Positions 1 to 5,056 of a DNA stretch of 5,056 bases are shown one piece after another. The position numbers and the translations under genes were made by a program. The notes below the pieces were generated by a model. It was not told the origin of the DNA. It did no database searches and saw only the letters and a program-made list of their open reading frames with translations. Position 1 is the first letter of the stretch; every line of letters starts with the position of its first letter. The stretch is from Actinomycetota bacterium (GTDB lineage Bacteria; Actinomycetota; Actinomycetes; Nanopelagicales; Nanopelagicaceae): assembly GCA_005777515.1 (NCBI GenBank), contig SXMA01000036.1:1-5056 (forward strand), given 5' to 3'.

Positions 1-810
1 AAACCAAGCCCAAATGATTACTTCTTCGATTCAGCAAATGGATTTGGGGTAGGAAAAAAGACCGGAGTTGATCTTCCTTCCGAGTTATCAGGACGTCTTC
101 CAGATAGGCAGTGGAAGTTAAACTGGTATGAAAAGAATAAGGATTTCTACTGTAATTACACCGAAAAGGCTAAGAAATCTCAGCTCACGCCATATCTTAT
201 TGAGATTGCCCGAGAGAATTGCCTTGATGGCGACAAAGTCAGAGCGGGAGATATGGTCAACTTCTCAATCGGCCAGGGAGATACCTTGATGACGCCACTG
301 CAATTAGCTGTGGCCTATTCAGCTCTTGCTAATGGGGGCAAGTTAATGGTGCCAAAGGTCGCTAAGGCAATTGTTGAGCCAAGTGGCAGAGTAGTAAAGG
401 AATTCAAGCCAGAGATAAGTGGCCGCCTTCCAATTAAGAAATCAACTCTAAAATTTCTGCAGAATTCACTTCGAGCAGTGGTTACCTCAGGCACCGCAAC
501 AGGAGCATTCTCTGGAGTTGGAATTGAGGTAAGTGGAAAAACTGGAACCGGTCAGGTCTTTGGTAGAAATCTTGATGGCTCAAGTAAAGATGACACTTCT
601 TGGTTTGCCTCTTTTGCTCCCAGTAAGAAACCCGAATATGCCGTTGTGATGATGGTGAGTCAGGGCGGTTTCGGTGCCAGCACTAGTGGTGTTGGAGTGA
701 GAAAAATCTATGAACATATCTTTGGCACCAATGGGCGAGTAGCAATACTTCCTAATGGATCACCGAAAAAGCTTCCCAGAATTGATTCTTCAAAGGTGGC
801 GCTGCCATGA
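1..810 (+). CDS. mrdA: Penicillin-binding protein 2, class B transpeptidase (3' part, start outside window)
   Basis: This is the C-terminal 269 residues of a class B PBP, which cross-links peptidoglycan on the outer face of the membrane during side-wall elongation. The frame is open from base 1, so the N-terminus, the membrane anchor, the catalytic SxxK serine motif and the SxN motif lie upstream of the window. Visible hallmarks are GFGVGKKTGVDLP (partial residues 14-26), FSIGQGDTLMTPLQLA (87-102) and the third active-site motif SGKTGTGQ, with KTG at residues 180-182 (bases 538-546). Two cysteines (residues 51 and 74) flank a short lysine-rich insertion before the GQG motif. FtsI is the main alternative. 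PBP2 is preferred because rodA follows directly, overlapping the stop codon by four bases (ATGA), so the two are probably translationally coupled and act as a pair. The family call is secure; the PBP2 subtype rests mostly on context. Confidence 0.93.
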   Translation, partial: KPSPNDYFFDSANGFGVGKKTGVDLPSELSGRLPDRQWKLNWYEKNKDFYCNYTEKAKKSQLTPYLIEIARENCLDGDKVRAGDMVNFSIGQGDTLMTPLQLAVAYSALANGGKLMVPKVAKAIVEPSGRVVKEFKPEISGRLPIKKSTLKFLQNSLRAVVTSGTATGAFSGVGIEVSGKTGTGQVFGRNLDGSSKDDTSWFASFAPSKKPEYAVVMMVSQGGFGASTSGVGVRKIYEHIFGTNGRVAILPNGSPKKLPRIDSSKVALP

Positions 811-1949
811 AAATTTCCCTAAAAGGTCAGAGTAAAAAAGGATTCTTTGCAGGCACAGATCAAGTTTTGAACTTGGCAGTATTTATGCTTCTCTTGATTG
901 GCATTGTCTTGGTTTATGCAGCGACCAGAGATTGGTTTGCTGCTAATGGACTAGATCCTGAGTACTACCTAAAGCGCCAGATAGTTAATGTCATTATTGG
1001 TATTGCCCTGGCCTATGGCACAACTCTTGTTGATTACCGCCTACTTCGGGCCTACACACCATTTCTCTGGGGCTTTGGCGTATTGGGTCTTATTGCAGTA
1101 CTGATTCCTGGACTTGGCTCAACAGTTAATGGCGCTCGCTCTTGGATTTCATTTCCAGGGGGCTTGCAATTTCAGCCAGCAGAGCTAGCAAAGATTTCAA
1201 TTATTGTCGGAATGGCTCTCATTCTCTCAGAGCGCATGGCGGGAGAGGATCGACCAAGTGATAGGCAGGTCTTGCAAGCGCTAGGAGTTGCAGCGCTTCC
1301 AGTCATTTTGATTGTGGCGCAGCCAGATTTAGGAACTGTGCTGATTATCTCTGCAGCGGTGATCACCATGATTGCGCTCTCAGGAGCATCGCTTTATTGG
1401 GTGATTGGACTTCTAATTGCTGGAGTTGTTGGTGTCTATATTGCAATCGCTAGCGGGGAGGTAAGTGAGTATCAATTAAATCGCCTCAAGTCTTTTGTTG
1501 ATCCTTCAGCAGATCCCCAGGCAAGTGGCTATCAATTAAGGCAGGCTCGTATCACTATTGGTTCAGGCGGCTTACTTGGTAAAGGTTTATTTGATGGACC
1601 GCAGACCAATGGACGATTTGTTCCAGAGCAACAGACAGATTTCATTTTTACAGTAGCGGGCGAGGAGTTAGGCTTTCTTGGTTCTTCATTTATCTTGCTG
1701 CTTTATTTCATAGTATTGATGCGTGCCTTTGCTATCGCAAGAGCCACCACAGATCTATTTGGCAAAATGGTCTGTATCGGTGTTGTTGCTTGGTTCTCTT
1801 TTCAAATCTTTGAAAATATTGGAATGACAATGGGGCTTATGCCAATGACCGGGGTTCCACTCCTATTCCTGTCTTATGGGGGCTCTGCAATGTTTGCCAA
1901 TTTGATAGCTATTGGCCTATTGCAAAATGTCTATCAAAGGACGCGATAA
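807..1949 (+). CDS. rodA: RodA, SEDS-family peptidoglycan glycosyltransferase
   Basis: RodA is an integral membrane protein that polymerises lipid II into glycan strands with its partner class B PBP in the elongation complex. The 380-residue length is normal for the family. About ten hydrophobic segments can be seen, for example near residues 19-39, 57-75, 79-100, 127-141, 157-171, 175-193, 196-216, 283-305 and 348-372. Family motifs are PGLGSTVNGARSWISF (101-116) and FQPAELAKI (122-130). The extracellular loop motif PEQQTDFIF (273-281) contains D278, which matches the essential aspartate of B. subtilis RodA (D280). W113 in the RSW motif matches its essential tryptophan (W105). The C-terminal signature GMTMGLMPMTGVPLLFLSYGGS spans 339-360. 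The ATG at 807 overlaps the mrdA stop, and AAAGGTGG at 792-799 is a suitable ribosome-binding site. FtsW is the close paralogue; pairing with PBP2 and the short N-terminus favour RodA. Confidence 0.95.
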   Translation: MKISLKGQSKKGFFAGTDQVLNLAVFMLLLIGIVLVYAATRDWFAANGLDPEYYLKRQIVNVIIGIALAYGTTLVDYRLLRAYTPFLWGFGVLGLIAVLIPGLGSTVNGARSWISFPGGLQFQPAELAKISIIVGMALILSERMAGEDRPSDRQVLQALGVAALPVILIVAQPDLGTVLIISAAVITMIALSGASLYWVIGLLIAGVVGVYIAIASGEVSEYQLNRLKSFVDPSADPQASGYQLRQARITIGSGGLLGKGLFDGPQTNGRFVPEQQTDFIFTVAGEELGFLGSSFILLLYFIVLMRAFAIARATTDLFGKMVCIGVVAWFSFQIFENIGMTMGLMPMTGVPLLFLSYGGSAMFANLIAIGLLQNVYQRTR

Positions 1950-1962
1950 GAGCTACTTTTTG

Positions 1963-1976
1963 CGCCTAATTAGGCG
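1963..1976. repeat. Perfect 14-base palindrome after rodA
   Basis: The sequence CGCCTAATTAGGCG is perfectly self-complementary and starts 14 bases after the rodA stop. As RNA it could form a five-pair stem (CGCCU/AGGCG) with an AAUU loop. It is not followed by a T-run on the + strand (AAGGC follows). On the - strand it is followed by C and then five A. It is therefore not a standard intrinsic terminator in either direction. It could be a binding site for a dimeric regulator, an mRNA 3'-end hairpin protecting the rodA message, or part of the structured leader that follows, because its right half (AGGCGA, 1972-1977) can also pair with TCGCCT at 2015-2020. The palindrome is certain; any function is a guess. 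Confidence 0.6.
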
Positions 1977-1988
1977 AAGGCTTTATCT

Positions 1989-2068
1989 ATCTGCCATACT
2001 TGTCCAGTTCGAAGTCGCCTCACGTTCTTGAGGTCGCCAAGACCGCTCTTTAGGTGCGGTCGGCAGAT
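1989..2068 (+). promoter_or_regulatory. Candidate structured RNA (three-way junction) upstream of rne
   Basis: This stretch folds by eye into a closed multibranch RNA. The closing stem ATCTGCC (1989-1995) pairs with GGCAGAT (2062-2068) over seven Watson-Crick pairs. Inside it are hairpin GACCGC (2041-2046) with GCGGTC (2056-2061), six pairs and a nine-base loop, and hairpin CCTCA (2018-2022) with TGAGG (2029-2033), five pairs plus a possible G-U and a six-base loop. The GACCGC hairpin abuts the closing stem with no unpaired base (2061/2062), which would allow coaxial stacking. A weak TTG (2000-2002) with CAA (2038-2040) would complete the junction. The position, 87-166 bases before the rne start, suits a cis-acting leader. 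E. coli rne is known to be autoregulated through structure in its 5' UTR, but no sequence match to that element or to any known riboswitch is recognised. An independent small RNA, possibly on the other strand, is an alternative. Confidence 0.4.
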
Positions 2069-2102
2069 CCGGAAAAGAAGGCGCCACCACAGATTTTTTA
2101 GC

Positions 2103-2125
2103 AAATGCTTTTAACAAAAGCGTTT
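2103..2125 (+). promoter_or_regulatory. A/T-rich hairpin just upstream of the rne ribosome-binding site
   Basis: AAATGCTTTT (2103-2112) and AAAAGCGTTT (2116-2125) form a ten-pair stem, nine Watson-Crick and one T-G wobble, with a three-base AAC loop. A six-T run (2094-2099) lies just before it. The stem ends 13 bases before the Shine-Dalgarno of rne. A terminator is unlikely because no T-run follows. Possible roles are an RNase E cleavage or entry point in its own leader (the enzyme prefers A/U-rich single-stranded RNA next to stems) or control of ribosome access. The same bases hold the -35-like element described separately, so the two roles may exclude each other. The inverted repeat is clear; its role is inferred. 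Confidence 0.4.
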
Positions 2126-2140
2126 ATGAAAACTTATAAG
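2111..2140 (+). promoter_or_regulatory. Possible housekeeping promoter for rne
   Basis: TTAACA (2111-2116) and TATAAG (2135-2140) each match the primary sigma factor consensus (TTGACA/TATAAT) at five of six positions, with an 18-base spacer. Transcription would begin near 2147 and give rne a leader of only about eight bases, almost leaderless, which is common in actinobacteria. The -10 element overlaps the Shine-Dalgarno AGAAGGA (2139-2145), which would then be absent from that transcript. If rne is instead transcribed from upstream through the structured spacer, the promoter match is coincidental. A/T-rich spacers give such matches by chance, so confidence is limited. Confidence 0.35.
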
Positions 2141-2154
2141 AAGGATTTGATCGT

Positions 2155-4254
2155 ATGGCCGAAGAGCCAAAAAAAGTGCGTAAGCGCGCTGTAAAGAAAA
2201 GCGCGAGTAAAGCAATAGAGCAGAGCGAGAGCGCTCCTGCTGCTAAAGAGAAGAAATCAAAAGCTGGGGTAATCCCAGCTCCAATATTTCAAGCAGCTCC
2301 CGTTGCTGCCGCTCCAAAGGCAAAACTAGCAGCAACAAAACCTGCTGCAAAGAGCTCAGCTGAAGTCTCTGGCGAGAGTGAGGCGGAGAGAGAAAATCGC
2401 CGTCGCCGTCGCCGCAGAGGAGGGCGTTCTCGTCGCAGGCTAGAGAAAGATGAAAGCCCTAAAACTAACTCTGAGGTAAGCCAGGGTCCAAGTAGTGATT
2501 CTGAAGGCAGCGTTGGATTTAAGAAACGCCGCCGCCGTCGTCGCTCAGGGGCTGAAGGTGTAGCTCCAGGTGAAAAGATTGAAGAAGATGGCGTATTAAC
2601 TGTAGTTAAAGTACGCGAGCCTCGTCCGGTTCAAGAAAAGCCGGTTAGAGAAAAGAAGAGTTTTGATCGCCCACCTCGTCGCTTTAAAGATCGCGATAGA
2701 GATAGAGGACGAGATAAACCTCGCTACAACGATTATCGTGAAAATCGTCGTCGCGGCACAATCCTTACTGATGCAGAATTTCTTGCAAGACGTGAATCTG
2801 TAGATCGTGAGATGTTAGTTCGCCAGCAAGGTGATAGAACTCAGATCGCAATTTTGGAAGATAAAGTTTTGGTTGAGCACTACGTCAATCGCAATAGCAA
2901 TATCTCCTATGTAGGAAACGTCTATCTTGGAAAAGTTCAGAACGTTTTACCTTCCATGGAAGCTGCCTTCGTTGATATCGGTAAGGGACGAAATGCAGTT
3001 TTATATGCTGGCGAAGTTAATTGGGATGCAGCAGGTCTTGCCGATAATCAAGAGCGAAAAATTGAGAAAGTTCTAAAGACTGGTCAATCAGTACTAGTGC
3101 AAGTAACTAAAGATCCAATTGGCCAGAAGGGTGCTCGTCTAACCAGTCAGATCTCACTTCCTGGGCGCTATCTGGTTTATGTACCAGGTGGAGGAATGAG
3201 CGGAATCTCAAGACGACTTGCAGATACTGAGCGCTCCCGTTTGAAAGAAATTCTTAAAGGTCTAATCACTGATGAAGAGGGCGTAATTGTTAGAACTGCT
3301 GCAGAGGGAGCAAGCGATGAAGAGCTTACTCGCGATGTAATCCGCCTAAAAGCGCAATGGGATGACATTAAGGCAAAGTCTGAAAACGGCAGCACTTCAG
3401 CTCCATCACTTCTTTATGGTGAGCCTGATCTAACAGTTCGAGTAATTAGAGATATCTTCAATGAAGATTTCCGCAAGCTCACAGTGCAAGGAAGCGATGC
3501 TTGGGATGATATTAATAATTACCTTGGCCACATTGCCCCTGAGCTCTTGACAAAGATTGAGAAATACAGCCAAGGCAATGATCTATTTGCTGAAAATAGA
3601 ATTGATGAGCAGCTAGCTAAAGCACTTGACCGCAAGGTCTATCTGCCATCTGGAGGCTCACTAGTTATCGATCGCACCGAGGCTATGGTGGTTATTGATG
3701 TCAACACTGGAAAGTTCATCGGTAAGGGTGGAAATCTAGAGGAGACTGTTACTAAAAATAACCTTGAAGCCGCAGAGGAAATCGCTCGTCAGTTAAGGCT
3801 TCGAGATTTGGGTGGAATTATCGTTATCGACTTTATCGATATGATTTTAGAATCAAATCGCGAGCAGGTACTACGCAGATTAGTTGAGTGCTTAGGAAGA
3901 GATAGAACTAAGCATCAAGTAGCTGAAGTAACATCGCTTGGTTTGGTTCAAATGACTCGAAAGAGGGTCGGCCAAGGGCTGATTGAAGCCTTCTCGACAA
4001 CTTGTGATAGTTGTGGCGGACGAGGCATCCATGTTCACATGGAGCCAGTCAATAAGAAGAGCCTTGATCGTGAATTTGTTCCAGCAAAGGTCAATAAAGA
4101 TGAGAACCTCTCATCTGATGATTCAGAAAGTGATGAGAAAGTAAGCCTTGAAGAAAATGTGACTCCGGCCAAAAAAGAAGGAAATTCTGGCCAAAAGAAA
4201 GGCTTTGGTAGGCGTAAACGCAGGGCTGCCAGCTCTGGAGTTGTGACGGCCTAA
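2155..4254 (+). CDS. rne: Ribonuclease E/G family endoribonuclease
   Basis: This single-strand endoribonuclease acts in mRNA turnover and in rRNA and tRNA processing. In the 699-residue protein, residues 1-220 are a low-complexity basic extension with arginine clusters at 82-88 and 125-130. The catalytic core begins near 220. An S1 RNA-binding domain spans about 248-330 (YVGNVYLGKVQNVLPSMEAAFVDIG). The 5'-monophosphate sensor motif GVIVRTA (376-382) has R380 and T381, matching E. coli R169 and T170. The DNase I-like catalytic site has D515 and N517 in VVIDVN and D559 in IVIDFIDM, matching E. coli D303, N305 and D346. The zinc-link is CDSC (617-620), equivalent to E. coli CPRC. A charged tail (631-699) ends in a basic patch, GRRKRR. 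The ATG at 2155 has AGAAGGA nine bases upstream. The basic N-terminal extension and intact sensor favour actinobacterial RNase E over plain RNase G. All key residues are present. Confidence 0.96.
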   Translation: MAEEPKKVRKRAVKKSASKAIEQSESAPAAKEKKSKAGVIPAPIFQAAPVAAAPKAKLAATKPAAKSSAEVSGESEAERENRRRRRRRGGRSRRRLEKDESPKTNSEVSQGPSSDSEGSVGFKKRRRRRRSGAEGVAPGEKIEEDGVLTVVKVREPRPVQEKPVREKKSFDRPPRRFKDRDRDRGRDKPRYNDYRENRRRGTILTDAEFLARRESVDREMLVRQQGDRTQIAILEDKVLVEHYVNRNSNISYVGNVYLGKVQNVLPSMEAAFVDIGKGRNAVLYAGEVNWDAAGLADNQERKIEKVLKTGQSVLVQVTKDPIGQKGARLTSQISLPGRYLVYVPGGGMSGISRRLADTERSRLKEILKGLITDEEGVIVRTAAEGASDEELTRDVIRLKAQWDDIKAKSENGSTSAPSLLYGEPDLTVRVIRDIFNEDFRKLTVQGSDAWDDINNYLGHIAPELLTKIEKYSQGNDLFAENRIDEQLAKALDRKVYLPSGGSLVIDRTEAMVVIDVNTGKFIGKGGNLEETVTKNNLEAAEEIARQLRLRDLGGIIVIDFIDMILESNREQVLRRLVECLGRDRTKHQVAEVTSLGLVQMTRKRVGQGLIEAFSTTCDSCGGRGIHVHMEPVNKKSLDREFVPAKVNKDENLSSDDSESDEKVSLEENVTPAKKEGNSGQKKGFGRRKRRAASSGVVTA

Positions 4255-4260
4255 CTCAGT

Positions 4261-4290
4261 TTGACCCTAGATAGGCTCAATCCGTAACCT
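4261..4290 (+). promoter_or_regulatory. Possible promoter for rplU-rpmA
   Basis: TTGACC (4261-4266) matches the -35 consensus at five of six positions. TAACCT (4285-4290), 18 bases downstream, fits the loose actinobacterial -10 pattern TAnnnT but is a poor match to TATAAT. Transcription would start near 4297 and give a leader of about 53 bases before the rplU start. The 95-base gap between rne and rplU leaves room for a separate promoter, as expected for a ribosomal protein operon. No terminator is seen after rne, so read-through from rne is also possible. Confidence 0.3.
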
Positions 4291-4320
4291 ATGCCTCTGC
4301 CCCGATAAGGGTCTTTGGCA
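4263..4320 (+). promoter_or_regulatory. Inverted repeats in the rplU leader
   Basis: Three short inverted repeats lie in the gap between rne and rplU. GACCC (4263-4267) pairs with GGGTC (4309-4313). Nested inside, ATAGG (4271-4275) pairs with CCTAT (4288-4292). TGCC (4298-4301) can pair with GGCA (4317-4320), which crosses the outer stem and would make either an alternative fold or a pseudoknot. Leaders that bind ribosomal protein and repress translation are common before ribosomal protein genes, but these stems are only four or five pairs and could be chance. If the promoter at 4261-4290 is used, the first two stems would not be in that transcript. Confidence 0.22.
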
Positions 4321-4337
4321 AGAGTAGAAAAAGAAAT

Positions 4338-4344
4338 GGAAGGA
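4338..4344 (+). promoter_or_regulatory. Ribosome-binding site fixing the GTG start of rplU
   Basis: GGAAGGA is a strong Shine-Dalgarno sequence placed five bases before the GTG at 4350. It supports this non-ATG start, which also yields the conserved L21 N-terminus MYAIV. Confidence 0.75.
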
Positions 4345-4349
4345 CCATT

Positions 4350-4664
4350 GTGTACGCAATAGTTAAAGCTGGCGGTCGCCAGGAGAAGGTCGCTGTCGGC
4401 GATACTCTCTTTGTTGATCGTATTGATGCAGCTGCCGGTTCCACCGTTTCATTTCCTGCCGTGTTAGTTGTCGATGGATCAGCGGTAACAAGTGATCCAA
4501 AGCTGCTCTCTGGAGTTAAAGTAACTGGAGAAGTTATTTCAGAGGTTAAGGGCCCAAAGATTCATATCTTGCGCTTTAAGAATAAGACTGGCTATCGCCG
4601 TCGTCAGGGTTTTCGTTCTAAAAACACTCGCGTGAAAATCACTGCGATTAATGGTGTGAAGTAA
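4350..4664 (+). CDS. rplU: 50S ribosomal protein L21 (bL21)
   Basis: bL21 is a structural protein of the large ribosomal subunit that binds 23S rRNA. The 104-residue length is normal for the family. The N-terminus [18 protein letters not shown] (1-18) and the C-terminal signature [17 protein letters not shown] (73-89) are diagnostic. Translation starts at GTG with a strong ribosome-binding site five bases upstream. rpmA follows after 14 bases, the near-universal bacterial rplU-rpmA arrangement, so both are very likely made from one message. The leader holds possible regulatory stems and a possible promoter, listed separately. Confidence 0.98.
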   Translation: MYAIVKAGGRQEKVAVGDTLFVDRIDAAAGSTVSFPAVLVVDGSAVTSDPKLLSGVKVTGEVISEVKGPKIHILRFKNKTGYRRRQGFRSKNTRVKITAINGVK

Positions 4665-4678
4665 AGGGGTTGGCATAA

Positions 4679-4933
4679 ATGGCATCGAAAAAAGGCGTCT
4701 CCTCAACCCGAAATGGTCGCGATTCAAATGCACAATTTCTTGGAATCAAAAGATTTGGTGGTCAGGTAGTTAACAGCGGCGAGATTCTCGTTCGCCAGCG
4801 TGGCACCAAGTTCCACCCAGGCAAGAATGTAGGAATCGGAAAAGATGACACGCTATTTGCTCTCGCTTCAGGTTCAGTGGAGTTTGGCAGTGCCCGTGGT
4901 CGTCGCGTTGTAAATATCGTCCCGGTTTCCTAA
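4679..4933 (+). CDS. rpmA: 50S ribosomal protein L27 (bL27)
   Basis: bL27 is a small basic large-subunit protein whose flexible N-terminus reaches toward the peptidyl transferase centre and helps place tRNA. The 84 residues include the hallmark [11 protein letters not shown] (9-19), KRFGGQVV (24-31) and the [24 protein letters not shown] core (39-62). The protein begins MASKKG, so there is no Firmicutes-type cleaved leader. The third residue is serine where E. coli and many others have histidine (MAHKK). AAAGGGG (4663-4669), which overlaps the rplU stop codon, lies nine bases upstream and serves as ribosome-binding site, linking its translation to rplU. The gene is followed by a strong terminator, so it closes the operon. 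Confidence 0.98.
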   Translation: MASKKGVSSTRNGRDSNAQFLGIKRFGGQVVNSGEILVRQRGTKFHPGKNVGIGKDDTLFALASGSVEFGSARGRRVVNIVPVS

Positions 4934-4953
4934 GCAACGGACTTTAAAAAATT

Positions 4954-4982
4954 GCGGGTCCGTGCATACGGGCCCGCTTTTT
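4954..4982 (+). terminator. Intrinsic terminator after rpmA
   Basis: GCGGGTCCG (4954-4962) pairs with CGGGCCCGC (4969-4977) over nine pairs, including one G-T wobble, around the six-base loop TGCATA. Five T (4978-4982) follow immediately. A six-A run at 4946-4951 precedes the stem, so the structure could also stop transcription arriving on the - strand. It lies 20 bases after the rpmA stop and separates rplU-rpmA from obgE. Confidence 0.93.
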
Positions 4983-5018
4983 ACTTATCCACCTAATTTA
5001 TAGAAAGGCAAGAGTCAG

Positions 5019-5056
5019 ATGACAACCTTCGTTGATCGCGTGACTCTGCATGCCGC
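5019..5056 (+). CDS. obgE: GTPase Obg (5' end only, cut by window edge)
   Basis: Only the first 12 complete codons are present, reading MTTFVDRVTLHA. This matches the start of actinobacterial Obg (typically MTTFVDRV-LH-AAG), an essential GTPase with a glycine-rich N-terminal domain that acts in 50S subunit assembly and stress responses. The position directly after rplU-rpmA is the conserved place for obg. AGAAAGG (5002-5008) lies ten bases before the ATG and is a reasonable ribosome-binding site. TATAGA (4999-5004) resembles a -10 element but no convincing -35 was found; since a terminator lies upstream, a promoter in 4983-5018 or read-through is needed. The GTPase motifs lie outside the window. 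Confidence 0.88.
   Translation, partial: MTTFVDRVTLHA

Noticed and set aside
1172..1369. Open frame on the - strand inside rodA
   Set aside because: It lies wholly within a highly conserved rodA segment, has no recognisable domain, and is a shadow of the coding strand.
2002..2020. TTCGAA-containing stretch resembling a tRNA T-loop
   Set aside because: The flanking bases do not pair to form a five-pair T stem, and no acceptor, D or anticodon arms could be assembled on either strand.
2080..2099. GGCGCC followed by a T-run as a terminator of rodA
   Set aside because: The six-base palindrome alone cannot form a useful hairpin, and longer alternative stems end five or more bases before the T-run, so it is kept only as part of a speculative switch.
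2105..2194. Possible 29-residue leader peptide starting in the spacer and overlapping rne
   Set aside because: Its ATG sits inside the A/T-rich hairpin, has no Shine-Dalgarno, and the frame runs into rne in another phase; nothing suggests translation.
2398..2550. Repeated CGCCGTCGC-like triplets as a DNA repeat array
   Set aside because: They are codons for arginine runs in the RNase E N-terminal extension and need no separate explanation.
3177..3395. Open frame on the - strand inside rne
   Set aside because: It is antisense to conserved catalytic-core codons and shows only low-complexity serine and arginine composition typical of a shadow frame.
4300..4316. CCC-GATAA-GGG then TCTTT as a terminator after rne
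   Set aside because: The stem is only three pairs and the T-run is interrupted and short.
4539..4733. Open frame on the - strand across rplU and rpmA
   Set aside because: It overlaps two certain ribosomal protein genes and their junction, and resembles no known family.

Overview
The window is a short stretch of bacterial chromosome. All its genes point the same way (+ strand) and all are core housekeeping genes. In order: the 3' part of a class B penicillin-binding protein (mrdA/PBP2), rodA, a structured 205-base spacer, a ribonuclease E/G gene (rne), rplU (ribosomal protein L21), rpmA (L27), an intrinsic terminator, and the first 12 codons of obgE (cgtA). There is no mobile element, CRISPR array, tRNA or rRNA.

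The order mrdA-rodA ... rne-rplU-rpmA-obg, the Obg start MTTFVDRV, the actinobacterial-type L27, and an RNase E with a long basic disordered N-terminal extension all point to Actinobacteria (Actinomycetota). Base composition is moderate and codons often end in A or T, unlike a high-GC soil actinomycete. A low-GC streamlined lineage such as the freshwater acI group (Nanopelagicales) is a reasonable inference, but the sequence alone does not prove it.

Region 1-1949 is the end of an elongasome operon. PBP2 (transpeptidase) and RodA (SEDS glycosyltransferase) form the peptidoglycan polymerase pair, and their reading frames overlap in an ATGA, which implies translational coupling. Region 1950-2154 has no convincing gene. 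It holds a 14-base perfect palindrome, a predicted three-way-junction RNA, a long A/T-rich hairpin, and a promoter-like sequence that overlaps the Shine-Dalgarno of rne. Region 2155-4254 is rne, whose product acts in mRNA decay and rRNA processing. Region 4255-4933 is the small L21-L27 operon with its own leader, closed by a strong terminator at 4954-4982. obgE starts after that terminator; its GTPase acts in late assembly of the large ribosomal subunit.

No new multi-gene system is visible. The part most worth following up is the structured spacer before rne, a candidate cis-regulatory RNA. The smaller inverted repeats before rplU come second.
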